From Rhodocyclaceae bacterium (GTDB lineage: Bacteria; Pseudomonadota; Gammaproteobacteria; Burkholderiales; Rhodocyclaceae): DNA of 8,570 nt. A program made the position numbers and the translations under genes. How positions within the stretch are numbered: the stretch's first letter is position 1; each line of letters starts with the position of its first letter. Of this stretch, positions 1 through 6,649 are shown one piece after another. The stretch lies in assembly GCA_027325905.1 (NCBI GenBank), contig DAIEEM010000344.1, positions 1-8,570 of the forward strand, written 5' to 3'. The notes below the pieces were generated by a model. It searched no databases. It was not told where the DNA came from and saw only the letters and a program-made list of their open reading frames with translations.

Positions 1-732
1 ACGACGCCGTTCGGCAACCACGAATACCCGTTCAACCTGCCGCTGCTGGCTGATGCCTGCGGCGCCAGCTATGTCGCGCGCTGGACCTCGATGCATTCGC
101 GCAACCTCATGCAGTCGATCGAAGAGGCGCTGGCGCGCAAGGGCTTCTCCTTCATCGAGATCATCTCTCCCTGCACCACGCTCTACCTGCGCCGCAACCG
201 CCTCGGCGACGGCGTCGATGCGCTCCAGTACTACCAGGAGCAGTCGATCCTGAAGCACGGCTGCGACACGCGCGAGCTGGACATCAACTTCCAGGACAAG
301 ATCATCGTCGGCAAGTTCGTCGAGCGCGACAAGCCGACCTACATCGAGGCACTCGACAATCGCTGCGTCCAGGTCGTCGGCGACGACTACCAGCTCTACG
401 GCAAAACCGTGCCGGAGCGCCAGGCCGAAGAGAAGGCCGAGAAGGAGCGCACCGCCGCGCGCCGCGCGGTAGCGCTGGCCGAAGCCGATGCGCAGGAAAA
501 GCGCGCACCCGCCAAGAAGGTCGCTGCCGGCAAGAAGGCGGCGGCTCCGAAGAAAGCCGTTGCGCCGAAGAAGGCGGCAGCTTCCAAGAAAGCCGCTGCC
601 CCCAAGAAGGCTGCTGCGCCGAAGAAAGCTGTCGCCAAGCCGGCCATGAAGAAGACGCCGGCGAAGCCGGCTGCGCCGAAGGCTGTCGCCAAGGCTCCGG
701 CCAAGGCTGCGGCCAAGAAGACCCGCAAGTAA
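1..732 (+). CDS. korB: 2-oxoacid (2-oxoglutarate):ferredoxin oxidoreductase beta subunit, 3' part, with basic Lys/Ala/Pro tail
   Basis: The frame is open from base 1, so the N-terminus with the main thiamine-diphosphate motifs lies upstream; 243 codons are visible. The start reads TTPFGNHEYPFNLP, followed by a Gly-Ala-rich segment and FIEIISPCTT (Ser-Pro-Cys at 166-174), which fits the C-terminal half of Kor/Por-type beta subunits. With the alpha and gamma subunits it would interconvert 2-oxoglutarate plus CoA and succinyl-CoA plus CO2 using ferredoxin in the cytoplasm. The substrate is inferred from resemblance to KorB and could be another 2-oxoacid. The catalytic fold should end near 345-400. 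About 100 further residues follow: a charged, probably helical stretch (about 412-510), then a Lys/Ala/Pro tail to the TAA at 730-732. This tail is not normal for the family. The gamma subunit follows after 13 bases; the alpha gene is presumably upstream. Confidence 0.85.
   Translation, partial: TTPFGNHEYPFNLPLLADACGASYVARWTSMHSRNLMQSIEEALARKGFSFIEIISPCTTLYLRRNRLGDGVDALQYYQEQSILKHGCDTRELDINFQDKIIVGKFVERDKPTYIEALDNRCVQVVGDDYQLYGKTVPERQAEEKAEKERTAARRAVALAEADAQEKRAPAKKVAAGKKAAAPKKAVAPKKAAASKKAAAPKKAAAPKKAVAKPAMKKTPAKPAAPKAVAKAPAKAAAKKTRK
547..636 (+). repeat. Five tandem 18-bp units encoding (P/S)-K-K-A-(A/V)-A
   Basis: Five consecutive six-codon units start at 547, 565, 583, 601 and 619. They read PKKAVA, PKKAAA, SKKAAA, PKKAAA and PKKAVA. 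At DNA level each unit is close to ccgaagaaagccgctgcg with mostly synonymous third-base changes, so the array is degenerate at DNA level but tightly kept at protein level. Less regular PAK/PAKAA motifs continue to 729. The pattern resembles the tails of bacterial histone-H1-like and AlgP-like proteins. It lies inside the beta-subunit coding sequence. Confidence 0.9.
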
Positions 733-745
733 GGGAACCTAGCGC

Positions 746-1324
746 ATGAGCACCACTGAGATCAGGTTTTCGGGCTTCGGCGGCCAGGGCATCATCCGCT
801 GCGCCTTGATTACGGGCAAAGCCTTGTCGCTCTACGACGACAAGTTCGCCACCATGACGCAGAGCTTCGGCCCGGAAGCGCGCGGCAGCGCCTGCGCGGC
901 GCAGCTCGTGGTCTCGGACGATCGCGTCCTGTATCCGTACATCACCCATCCGGGCATCCTGATGGCGCTCTCGCAGGAAGCCTACGACAAGTACTGGTCC
1001 GAACTGCCCAAGGGCGGCGTGCTGATCGTCGAAGAAGACCTGGTGAAGATGAAGGTCGAGCATCCCGACCTGCAGGTCATGCGTGTTCCCGCGACGCGCT
1101 TCGCCGAGGAAGTCGGCAACCGTCTTTTCACCAACCTCGTGGCGCTCGGCTTCTTCGCTGCGGTCACCGGCATCGTTTCCGCCGACGCCATGAAGAAGGC
1201 GCTGCCCGGCCTCGTTCCCGATCGCTTCCTCAAGGTCAACATCAAGGCCTTCGAGAAAGGCTACGAATACGGCGTGGCGGCGATGCAGGGCGGGGCGAAA
1301 CAAGAAGCCGGAGCCGTCGCATGA
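746..1324 (+). CDS. korC: 2-oxoacid:ferredoxin oxidoreductase gamma subunit
   Basis: This 192-residue protein is a stand-alone gamma domain of the pyruvate/2-oxoglutarate:ferredoxin oxidoreductase family, whose usual size is about 180-200 residues. The N-terminal glycine motif GFGGQG is at residues 10-15. SFGPEARGSAC at 40-50 matches the segment these domains use to pack against the alpha/beta core and bind CoA. In many aerobic-type Kor enzymes this domain is fused to alpha; here it is separate. The start ATG at 746 has an AAGGGAA Shine-Dalgarno at 731-737 that overlaps the beta stop codon. The gene ends in an ATGA overlap with the HdrA-like gene, implying translational coupling and a functional link between Kor and the redox proteins. 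No ferredoxin-like delta subunit is seen next to it. Confidence 0.9.
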   Translation: MSTTEIRFSGFGGQGIIRCALITGKALSLYDDKFATMTQSFGPEARGSACAAQLVVSDDRVLYPYITHPGILMALSQEAYDKYWSELPKGGVLIVEEDLVKMKVEHPDLQVMRVPATRFAEEVGNRLFTNLVALGFFAAVTGIVSADAMKKALPGLVPDRFLKVNIKAFEKGYEYGVAAMQGGAKQEAGAVA

Positions 1325-3276
1325 GCGAAAAGCGCACAGGCGTATTCGTCTGCCACTGCGGCAACAACATCGCCGCGACGGTCGACGTCAAGAAGGTCGC
1401 CGAGACCATGGCCCAGGAGGGCACGGTCGCCTACTCCCAGGACTACGTCTACATGTGCTCGGATCCCGGCCAGAATGCCGTGATCCAGGCGATCAAGGAC
1501 AACCAGCTCGACAGCGTCGTGGTTTCCTGCTGCTCGCCGAGCCTGCACGAGAAGACCTTCCGCGACAACGCCGAACGCGCCGGCATCAGCGGCTTCACTT
1601 GCGAAATCGCCAACATCCGCGAGCAGTGCGCCTGGGTGCACAAGAACCGCGACGAGGCGACCGCCAAGGCCATCAAGATTTCGCGCAGCGCCATCCGCCG
1701 CGTGGCCCGCAACAAGTCGCTGGAGCCCATCGCCGTCCCCGTCGTCCGCAAGGTGATGGTCATCGGCGGCGGCATCGCCGGCATCCAGGCCGCGCTCGAC
1801 ATGGCCAACGGCGGCCTTGAGGTCGTGCTGGTCGAGAAGCTCGCCACCATCGGCGGCCACATGCTGCAGTTGTCGGAAACCTTCCCGACGCTCGACTGCT
1901 CGCAGTGCATCTTGTCGCCGAAGATGGTGGAGGTGTCGCGCCATCCGAAGATCAAGCTGATGACCTACAGCGAGGTCAAGGAAGTTTCCGGCTCCGTCGG
2001 AAACTTCCAGGTCAAGATCCTCAAGAAGCCGACTTACGTCGATCCCGAGGCGTGCAAGCTGTGCGACGAGTGCACCGTCGTCTGTCCGCAGGTGGTGCCG
2101 AACGAGCACGATCTCGGCCTGACGGCGCGGCGTGCCATTTACATTCCCTTCGCCCAGGCGATTCCGGCCAGCTACACGCTCGACGAGGATGCCTGCCTGG
2201 GCCTGAACCCGATCCGCTGCGGCAAGTGCAAGGACGTCTGCGAAGCGGGCGCCATCAACTACGACATGCGCCCGGAGACGGTGACCGAGAACGTCGGCGC
2301 CATCGTCGTCGCCACCGGCTTCGATCTCTACCCGCAGGAAAAGATCCTCGAATACGGTGCCGGCAACGTCGAGGACGTGCTCGACGGCCTGCAATTCGAG
2401 CGCCTGTGCTCGGCTTCCGGCGCCACCAAGGGCCACGTGCTGCGTCCGTCGGATCGCAAGGAACCGAAGGAAGTCGTCTTTATCCAGTGCGTCGGCTCGC
2501 GCGATCCCGCGCAGCACTGCGCCTACTGCTCGAAGATCTGCTGCATGTACACCGCCAAGCATGCGCGCCTGTACAAGCACCACGTACCGGACGGTAAGGC
2601 CTACGTTTTCTACATCGACATCCGTTCGGGCGGCAAGAACTACGAGGAATTCGTGCAGCGCGCCATGGAAGACGACGAGACCATGTACCTGCGCGGCCGC
2701 GTCTCCAAGCTCCATCGGACCAAGGACGGCAAGGTGCGCGTGATGGGCACCGACACCCTGACCGGCATGAACGTCGAGATCGACGCCGACATGGTGGTGC
2801 TGGCGCTGGCCATGCAGCCCTCGAAGGGCACCGAGGAAGCGGCGCGCGTGCTGAAGATCGGCCGCGACAAGGACGGCTTCCTCGCTGAGGCGCACCCGAA
2901 GCTCAAGCCCGTCGAGAGCGTCACCGGCGGCATCTACCTGGCCGGCTGCGCCCAGGGTCCGAAGGACATTCCGGAAACGGTCTCGCAGGCGAGCGCCGCG
3001 GCCGCCAAGGTGCTTGGCCTGCTGTCACAGGCGACGCTCAGCCATACGCCGACGGTGGCCCGCGTGCGCAATTCGCACTGCACCGGCTGCGAAATGTGCG
3101 TCACCGCGTGCCCCTACGACGCGATCCGGCTCGAAAACGGCAAGGCCGTGGTCAACGAGGTGCTGTGCGAAGGCTGCGGCAGTTGCTCGGCGACCTGCCT
3201 GCGCGCGGCCATCGAAGTCAGGAACACCTCGCCGCTGCAGGTGAACGAAATGATCGAAGCGGTCCTGAGTTTCTGA
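1321..3276 (+). CDS. hdrA: HdrA-like FAD/iron-sulfur electron-transfer protein
   Basis: The 651-residue length is usual for HdrA. The N-terminal domain has CHCG (11-14) and Cys at 46, 70, 71, 94 and 103, typical of the HdrA cluster domain. A Rossmann FAD motif GGGIAG sits at 149-154. LDCSQCILSPKM at 191-202 is characteristic of the family. An inserted ferredoxin domain uses C245, C248, C251, C255-P and C292, C300, C303, C307. QCVGSRD plus Cys 400, 403, 407 and 408 form the usual HdrA block. The C-terminal two-cluster ferredoxin uses C587, C590, C593, C597-P and C616, C619, C622, C626, the last followed by Leu instead of Pro. In known HdrA complexes the FAD can split electrons between a high-potential acceptor and ferredoxin; here it probably links Kor's ferredoxin with the Flx-like proteins. 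It overlaps the gamma gene by ATGA. No HdrB or HdrC lies in the window. Confidence 0.92.
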   Translation: MSEKRTGVFVCHCGNNIAATVDVKKVAETMAQEGTVAYSQDYVYMCSDPGQNAVIQAIKDNQLDSVVVSCCSPSLHEKTFRDNAERAGISGFTCEIANIREQCAWVHKNRDEATAKAIKISRSAIRRVARNKSLEPIAVPVVRKVMVIGGGIAGIQAALDMANGGLEVVLVEKLATIGGHMLQLSETFPTLDCSQCILSPKMVEVSRHPKIKLMTYSEVKEVSGSVGNFQVKILKKPTYVDPEACKLCDECTVVCPQVVPNEHDLGLTARRAIYIPFAQAIPASYTLDEDACLGLNPIRCGKCKDVCEAGAINYDMRPETVTENVGAIVVATGFDLYPQEKILEYGAGNVEDVLDGLQFERLCSASGATKGHVLRPSDRKEPKEVVFIQCVGSRDPAQHCAYCSKICCMYTAKHARLYKHHVPDGKAYVFYIDIRSGGKNYEEFVQRAMEDDETMYLRGRVSKLHRTKDGKVRVMGTDTLTGMNVEIDADMVVLALAMQPSKGTEEAARVLKIGRDKDGFLAEAHPKLKPVESVTGGIYLAGCAQGPKDIPETVSQASAAAAKVLGLLSQATLSHTPTVARVRNSHCTGCEMCVTACPYDAIRLENGKAVVNEVLCEGCGSCSATCLRAAIEVRNTSPLQVNEMIEAVLSF

Positions 3277-3290
3277 GAGAAGGAATACCG

Positions 3291-3722
3291 ATGTCGGAAC
3301 AGCAAAAATACGAGCCCAAGATCGTTGCCTTCCTGTGCAAGTGGTGCTCGTCGGCGGGCAGCGATCTGGCGGGCGTCTCGCGCATCCAGTACCCGGCCAA
3401 TGCCACGCCGATCACCGTGCCGTGCTCCGGCAGCGTGTCGCCGATGTACATCCTGTCGGCCTTGAAGAAGGGCGCCGACGGCGTGCTGGTGTCGGGCTGC
3501 CATATCGGCGACTGCCACTACATGGAGGGCAACTTCCTGGCGCGGCGCAAGCTGCACCTCGTCAAGGAACTGCTGCAGTTCTGCGGCGTCGAGGAGAACC
3601 GCTTCCGCATGTCGTGGGTATCCGCCGCCGAAGGCGCCAAGTTTGCCGAAGTCGTCAAGGAGTTCGTCGAAGACCTGCGTCCGCTCGGACCGCAAGAAAA
3701 GCTGAAGGCGAAGCGCGCATGA
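3291..3722 (+). CDS. MvhD/FlxD-like iron-sulfur adaptor (hydrogenase iron-sulfur subunit family)
   Basis: This 143-residue protein matches the small FlpD/MvhD family, which carries electrons from a partner oxidoreductase into HdrA. Visible signatures are FLCKWCSSAGSD (C16, C19), VPCSGSVSP (C45) and SGCHIGDCHY (C70, C75). These five cysteines are in the order expected for the cluster of this family. The ATG at 3291 was chosen because it follows a good Shine-Dalgarno (GAGAAGGAA, 3277-3285) and lies just after the HdrA stop; the frame is open upstream, but only inside hdrA. The gene ends with an ATGA overlap with the next one. Its position right after HdrA matches HdrA-MvhD and HdrA-FlxD pairs, so direct docking of the two products is likely. 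No membrane segment or signal peptide is seen. Confidence 0.9.
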   Translation: MSEQQKYEPKIVAFLCKWCSSAGSDLAGVSRIQYPANATPITVPCSGSVSPMYILSALKKGADGVLVSGCHIGDCHYMEGNFLARRKLHLVKELLQFCGVEENRFRMSWVSAAEGAKFAEVVKEFVEDLRPLGPQEKLKAKRA

Positions 3723-4750
3723 TCAATGTTCAAGATATCCGCGACACCGCGCGCGACCTGCTCGCCAAGGGCGAAGTGCGCGCGGTCATCGGCTGGCGCG
3801 CGGGCAGCCGCGGCATGGCCGCCGAGCCGTGCGTCATCACCAAGCCGGAAGAGGCGGACAGCCTGGTGTGGGACCCCACCTGCTATCACAACCTCGCGCT
3901 CAACCTGGTGAACGACCGCAAGGAACTCAGGCACGCCAAGCAGTCGCCCGGCGCGCCGATCGGCATCGTCGCCAAGGGCTGCGACGCGCGCGCCATCGTG
4001 GTGTTGCTGCAAGAAAACTACTTCAAGCGCGAAGATGTCTACATCATCGGCGTCTCCTGCGAGAACAGCGGCGTGCTCGACGAGAAGAAACTGGCGACGC
4101 AACTGAAGGGCTTCGCGCCGACGGCCGCGGCCTTCGCCGGCGACGACTTCAGCGTCACCACCGCGAAGGGCGAAAACAAGATCGCCGCGCGCGAAGTCAT
4201 GGCCGACCGCTGCCTCGAATGCCGCACCCCCTTCCCCAAGGAGAACAACACCGCACTCGGCGAAGACAAGACCGGCCGCGACATCGAGCCGCAGTTCGCC
4301 GCGCTCCAGCGCTTCGAGGCGCAGGACGAGGCGGCGCGCTGGGACTTCTGGCAGCGCCAGTTCGATCGCTGCATCCGCTGCTTCGCCTGTCGCTCGGTTT
4401 GCCCGATGTGCTTCTGCGACGAGTGCGTGGTCGACAGCATCGAGATGAAGATCGCGCCGGAGACGACGGCCGAAGAGAAGGCCAACCGCATCCGCTGGGT
4501 CGAGCGCTCGGCGACGCGCGCCGAGAACGCCACCTACCACATGACGCGCGCCCTGCATCTGGCCGGCCGCTGCGTCGATTGCGGCGAGTGCGAGCGCGTC
4601 TGCCCGGTGAACATTCCGCTGCGTCTGCTCAACAACAAGATGGAGCGCGAAGCGCGCGAGGCCTTCGGTTTCGAGCCTGGCGCCAGCATCGGGGGGCCGT
4701 CGCTGGTGGCCTCCTTCCGCGACGACGACCCCGGTGAATTCATTCGATGA
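3719..4750 (+). CDS. Multi-cluster iron-sulfur protein, FrhB/HdrC-like (FlxC-like)
   Basis: This is a 343-residue cytoplasmic iron-sulfur protein without a visible membrane segment. The N-terminal half resembles the beta subunits of F420-hydrogenase and formate dehydrogenase, with RAGSRGMAAEPC (C38) and KGCDARAI (86-93). A middle CLEC (165-168) is followed by a dense Cys block CIRCFACRSVCPMCFCDEC (218-236). The C-terminal cluster is CVDCGECERVCPVNIP (285-300). I infer several 4Fe-4S clusters relaying electrons between the MvhD-like protein and the flavoprotein reductase encoded downstream. The start ATG at 3719 overlaps the previous stop (ATGA), and the end overlaps the next start by 4 bases, so translation is coupled on both sides. 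Which Flx letter it matches is uncertain; an F420-related function is unlikely here and not implied. Confidence 0.82.
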   Translation: MINVQDIRDTARDLLAKGEVRAVIGWRAGSRGMAAEPCVITKPEEADSLVWDPTCYHNLALNLVNDRKELRHAKQSPGAPIGIVAKGCDARAIVVLLQENYFKREDVYIIGVSCENSGVLDEKKLATQLKGFAPTAAAFAGDDFSVTTAKGENKIAAREVMADRCLECRTPFPKENNTALGEDKTGRDIEPQFAALQRFEAQDEAARWDFWQRQFDRCIRCFACRSVCPMCFCDECVVDSIEMKIAPETTAEEKANRIRWVERSATRAENATYHMTRALHLAGRCVDCGECERVCPVNIPLRLLNNKMEREAREAFGFEPGASIGGPSLVASFRDDDPGEFIR

Positions 4751-5793
4751 GCATGGAAAAGATACTCGACAAAGCCCGTCTGAACGACTGGATCGCCGCC
4801 GTTGCCAAGGGCGGCTGGGAAGTGCATGCGCCGGCGCTGGAAGACGGCGTCTGGCTCTTCAAGCCGGTCGCCGAGTCCACGGACCTCGACTACCCGAACA
4901 CCAAGCAGCCGCCCAAGGAGTTTTCCTTCCCGCAGCGCGAAATCTTCTTCGCCTTCGAGCAGGTCAAGGGCGAGGCGCCGCGCCTCACGGAAGTGAAGCC
5001 GGCAGCGCCGCAATGCGCCGTGTTCGGCGTGCGCCCCTGCGACGGCCGCGGCGCGGTGCGCATGGACCGCGTCTTCTCCGACAACGTTAACGACCCTTAC
5101 TACGAGACGCGCCGCAAGAACACGGCTTACGTCGGCCTGGCCTGCAACGCGCCGCCGTAGCCGACCTGCTTCTGCAAGTCGGTCGGCGGTTCGCCGGTTT
5201 CGACCGACGGCCTCGACATCCTGCTGACCGACATCGGCGGTGGCTACGTCGCGCAGGCGGTCACCAAGACCGGCGAGGCGCTGATTGCGGCGGCCGACAG
5301 TTTGTTCGCCAAGGTGGCGCCTGCCGACAAGAAGAAACTCGATCAGACGCACGCCGACGCCGTGGCCGCGCCGCAACGCGCCGTGAAAGACGCCAAGGGC
5401 GCGCCCGCCGCGCTCAAGGCCGGCTTCGATTCGCCGGTCTGGGAAGAAATGGCGAAGCCCTGCATCGGCTGCGGCATCTGCACTTTCCTCTGCCCGACCT
5501 GCCACTGCTTCGACCTCAACGACGAAGTGACCGGCTCGACGCCGCTCAAGGGCATCCGCGTGCGCACCTGGGACAACTGCCAGTTCCCGGACTTCACCAT
5601 GCACACGTCCGGCCACAACCCGCGCGAGACCACCGGCGAGCGGTTGCGCCAGCGCGTCAGCCACAAGTTCCGCTACTTCCACGAGAACTTCGGGATGCTG
5701 CAATGCACCGGCTGCGGCCGTTGCGTGTCCGAGTGCCCGGTGGGAATCGATATCGTCGCCGTCGTGAACAAGGTTGCCGAACATGTCGCATAG
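4747..5793 (+). pseudogene. Sulfhydrogenase-beta/AsrA-like 4Fe-4S protein interrupted by an in-frame amber stop
   Basis: Starting at ATG 4747 (overlapping the previous stop by ATGA), the frame reads 137 codons to a TAG at 5158-5160, then continues open in the same frame to TAG at 5791-5793; with the amber read as an amino acid it would be 348 residues. The two halves form one recognisable protein: QCAVFGVRPCDGRGA (89-103) and GLACNAPP (130-137) before the stop, PTCFCKSVGG (139-148) directly after it, then CIGCGICTFLCPTCHC (239-254) and CTGCGRCVSECPVG (320-333). This is the architecture of the iron-sulfur beta subunit of sulfhydrogenases and of AsrA, and of one Flx subunit. The cluster motifs lie after the amber, so early termination would give a useless fragment. 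No plausible restart with a ribosome site lies near 5160. A recent nonsense mutation, a base-calling error or readthrough are all possible. Confidence 0.8.
5161..5182 (+). other. Stem-loop immediately after the in-frame amber codon
   Basis: Bases 5161-5169 (ccgacctgc) pair with 5174-5182 (gcaagtcgg) in 8 of 9 positions, the exception being C5166 against A5177, and enclose the loop TTCT (5170-5173). The stem begins at the base directly after TAG 5158-5160. Such a position is where readthrough or recoding elements occur. However, these bases also encode the conserved PTCFCKS segment, so the pairing may be accidental. The structure is seen directly; any function is speculative. Confidence 0.35.
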
Positions 5794-6622
5794 TCACGCT
5801 CACGAAAACACCTACCTGCCGAAGCTGGCCCGCATCGCCCACATCAAGGAGGAGATCGGCGGCGAACGCGCGATCAAGACCTTCCGCCTCGAATTCGAGA
5901 ACGGCGACGGCTTCGACCACGAGTGCGGCCAGTGCGCCATGCTCTCCATCTTCGGCCGCGGCGAATCGATGATTTCCATCGCCTCGTCGCCGCTGAACAA
6001 GGAATACAAGCAGTTCTCGATCATGCGCGTCGGTCGCGTCACCGAGGCCTTCCACAATCTGCGCGTCGGCGACGTCGTCGGCATCCGCGGACCCTACGGC
6101 AACAACTTCCCGCTCAACGAGTGGCGCGGCAAGAATCTCGTCGTCATCGGCGGCGGCGTCGGCCTGGCTCCCGTGTGGCCGATCGTCACGACGGCGGTGG
6201 CGCAGCGCGCCAACTTCAAGGACATCACGGTGTTCTACGGCGCACGCTCGTCGAAGGACATCATGTACCGCGAAGACCTGGAGCGCCTGCGCGGCCAAGC
6301 GACGGTGAACCTGTCCGTCGATCGCGCGGAAGACGGCTGGAAGGAATTCGTCGGCTTCGTGCCGTCCAACGTGCTGGACAAGAAGCCGGATCCGAAGAAC
6401 ACCGTCGCGGTGGTGTGCGGGCCCCCGATCATGATCAAGTTCGTGATCCAGAACCTGCAACAGCTCGGTTTCACCGACGAGCAGATCTACACCACGATCG
6501 AGAACAAGATGAAGTGCGGCGTCGGCAAGTGCGGACGCTGCAACGTGGGCAAGGACTATGTCTGCGTCAAGGGACCGGTCTATTCCTGGGCGCAGCTCAA
6601 GAACCTGCCGCAAGAATACTAA
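5783..6622 (+). CDS. FAD/NAD(P)-binding oxidoreductase with C-terminal 2Fe-2S site (FlxA/hydrogenase-gamma-like)
   Basis: This 279-residue protein belongs to the ferredoxin-NADP reductase superfamily, in the branch with sulfhydrogenase gamma and dihydroorotate dehydrogenase electron-transfer subunits. Domains in order: a beta-barrel FAD domain with ISIASSP (64-70), where the usual Arg-x-Tyr-Ser is altered; a nucleotide-binding domain with GGGVGLAP (123-130) and CGPP near 210-215; and a C-terminal 2Fe-2S site C245-x4-C250-x2-C253-x7-C261. It probably oxidises or reduces NADH or NADPH and passes electrons to the upstream iron-sulfur proteins. I chose ATG 5783, which overlaps the upstream gene by 11 bases and has AAGG at 5770-5773 nine bases before it; a TTG at 5774 is the alternative. 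NAD versus NADP cannot be read by eye. Confidence 0.88.
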   Translation: MSHSHAHENTYLPKLARIAHIKEEIGGERAIKTFRLEFENGDGFDHECGQCAMLSIFGRGESMISIASSPLNKEYKQFSIMRVGRVTEAFHNLRVGDVVGIRGPYGNNFPLNEWRGKNLVVIGGGVGLAPVWPIVTTAVAQRANFKDITVFYGARSSKDIMYREDLERLRGQATVNLSVDRAEDGWKEFVGFVPSNVLDKKPDPKNTVAVVCGPPIMIKFVIQNLQQLGFTDEQIYTTIENKMKCGVGKCGRCNVGKDYVCVKGPVYSWAQLKNLPQEY

Positions 6623-6649
6623 TGACGGAACCCGTTCGAGGGAAATGAC

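Noticed and set aside
547..636. 18-bp repeat array considered as a CRISPR or noncoding repeat
   Set aside because: The units are contiguous without spacers, keep the reading frame, and vary mainly at synonymous positions, so they are a protein repeat.
302..1303. 333-codon minus-strand frame covering the Kor beta tail and gamma gene
   Set aside because: The repetitive Ser/Trp/Pro-rich part is the reverse reading of the Lys/Ala repeat, with no family resemblance.
1261..2895. 544-codon open frame on the minus strand opposite the HdrA-like gene
   Set aside because: It mirrors hdrA codons in GC-rich DNA and its translation is low-complexity His/Asp/Leu/Ala-rich with no motif, while the + strand shows clear HdrA cysteine motifs.
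5302..5793. Separate gene starting at TTG 5302 after the amber codon
   Set aside because: Conserved residues of the same protein (PTCFCKSVGG) lie between 5161 and 5302 in the same frame, and no convincing ribosome site precedes 5302; it is the 3' part of the interrupted gene.
6622..6648. Eight-codon mini-ORF between the flavoprotein gene and the ATP-grasp gene
   Set aside because: It overlaps the preceding stop (TAATG) and ends one base before the next ATG, so it could aid coupling, but such short frames arise easily by chance and the following gene has its own good Shine-Dalgarno.
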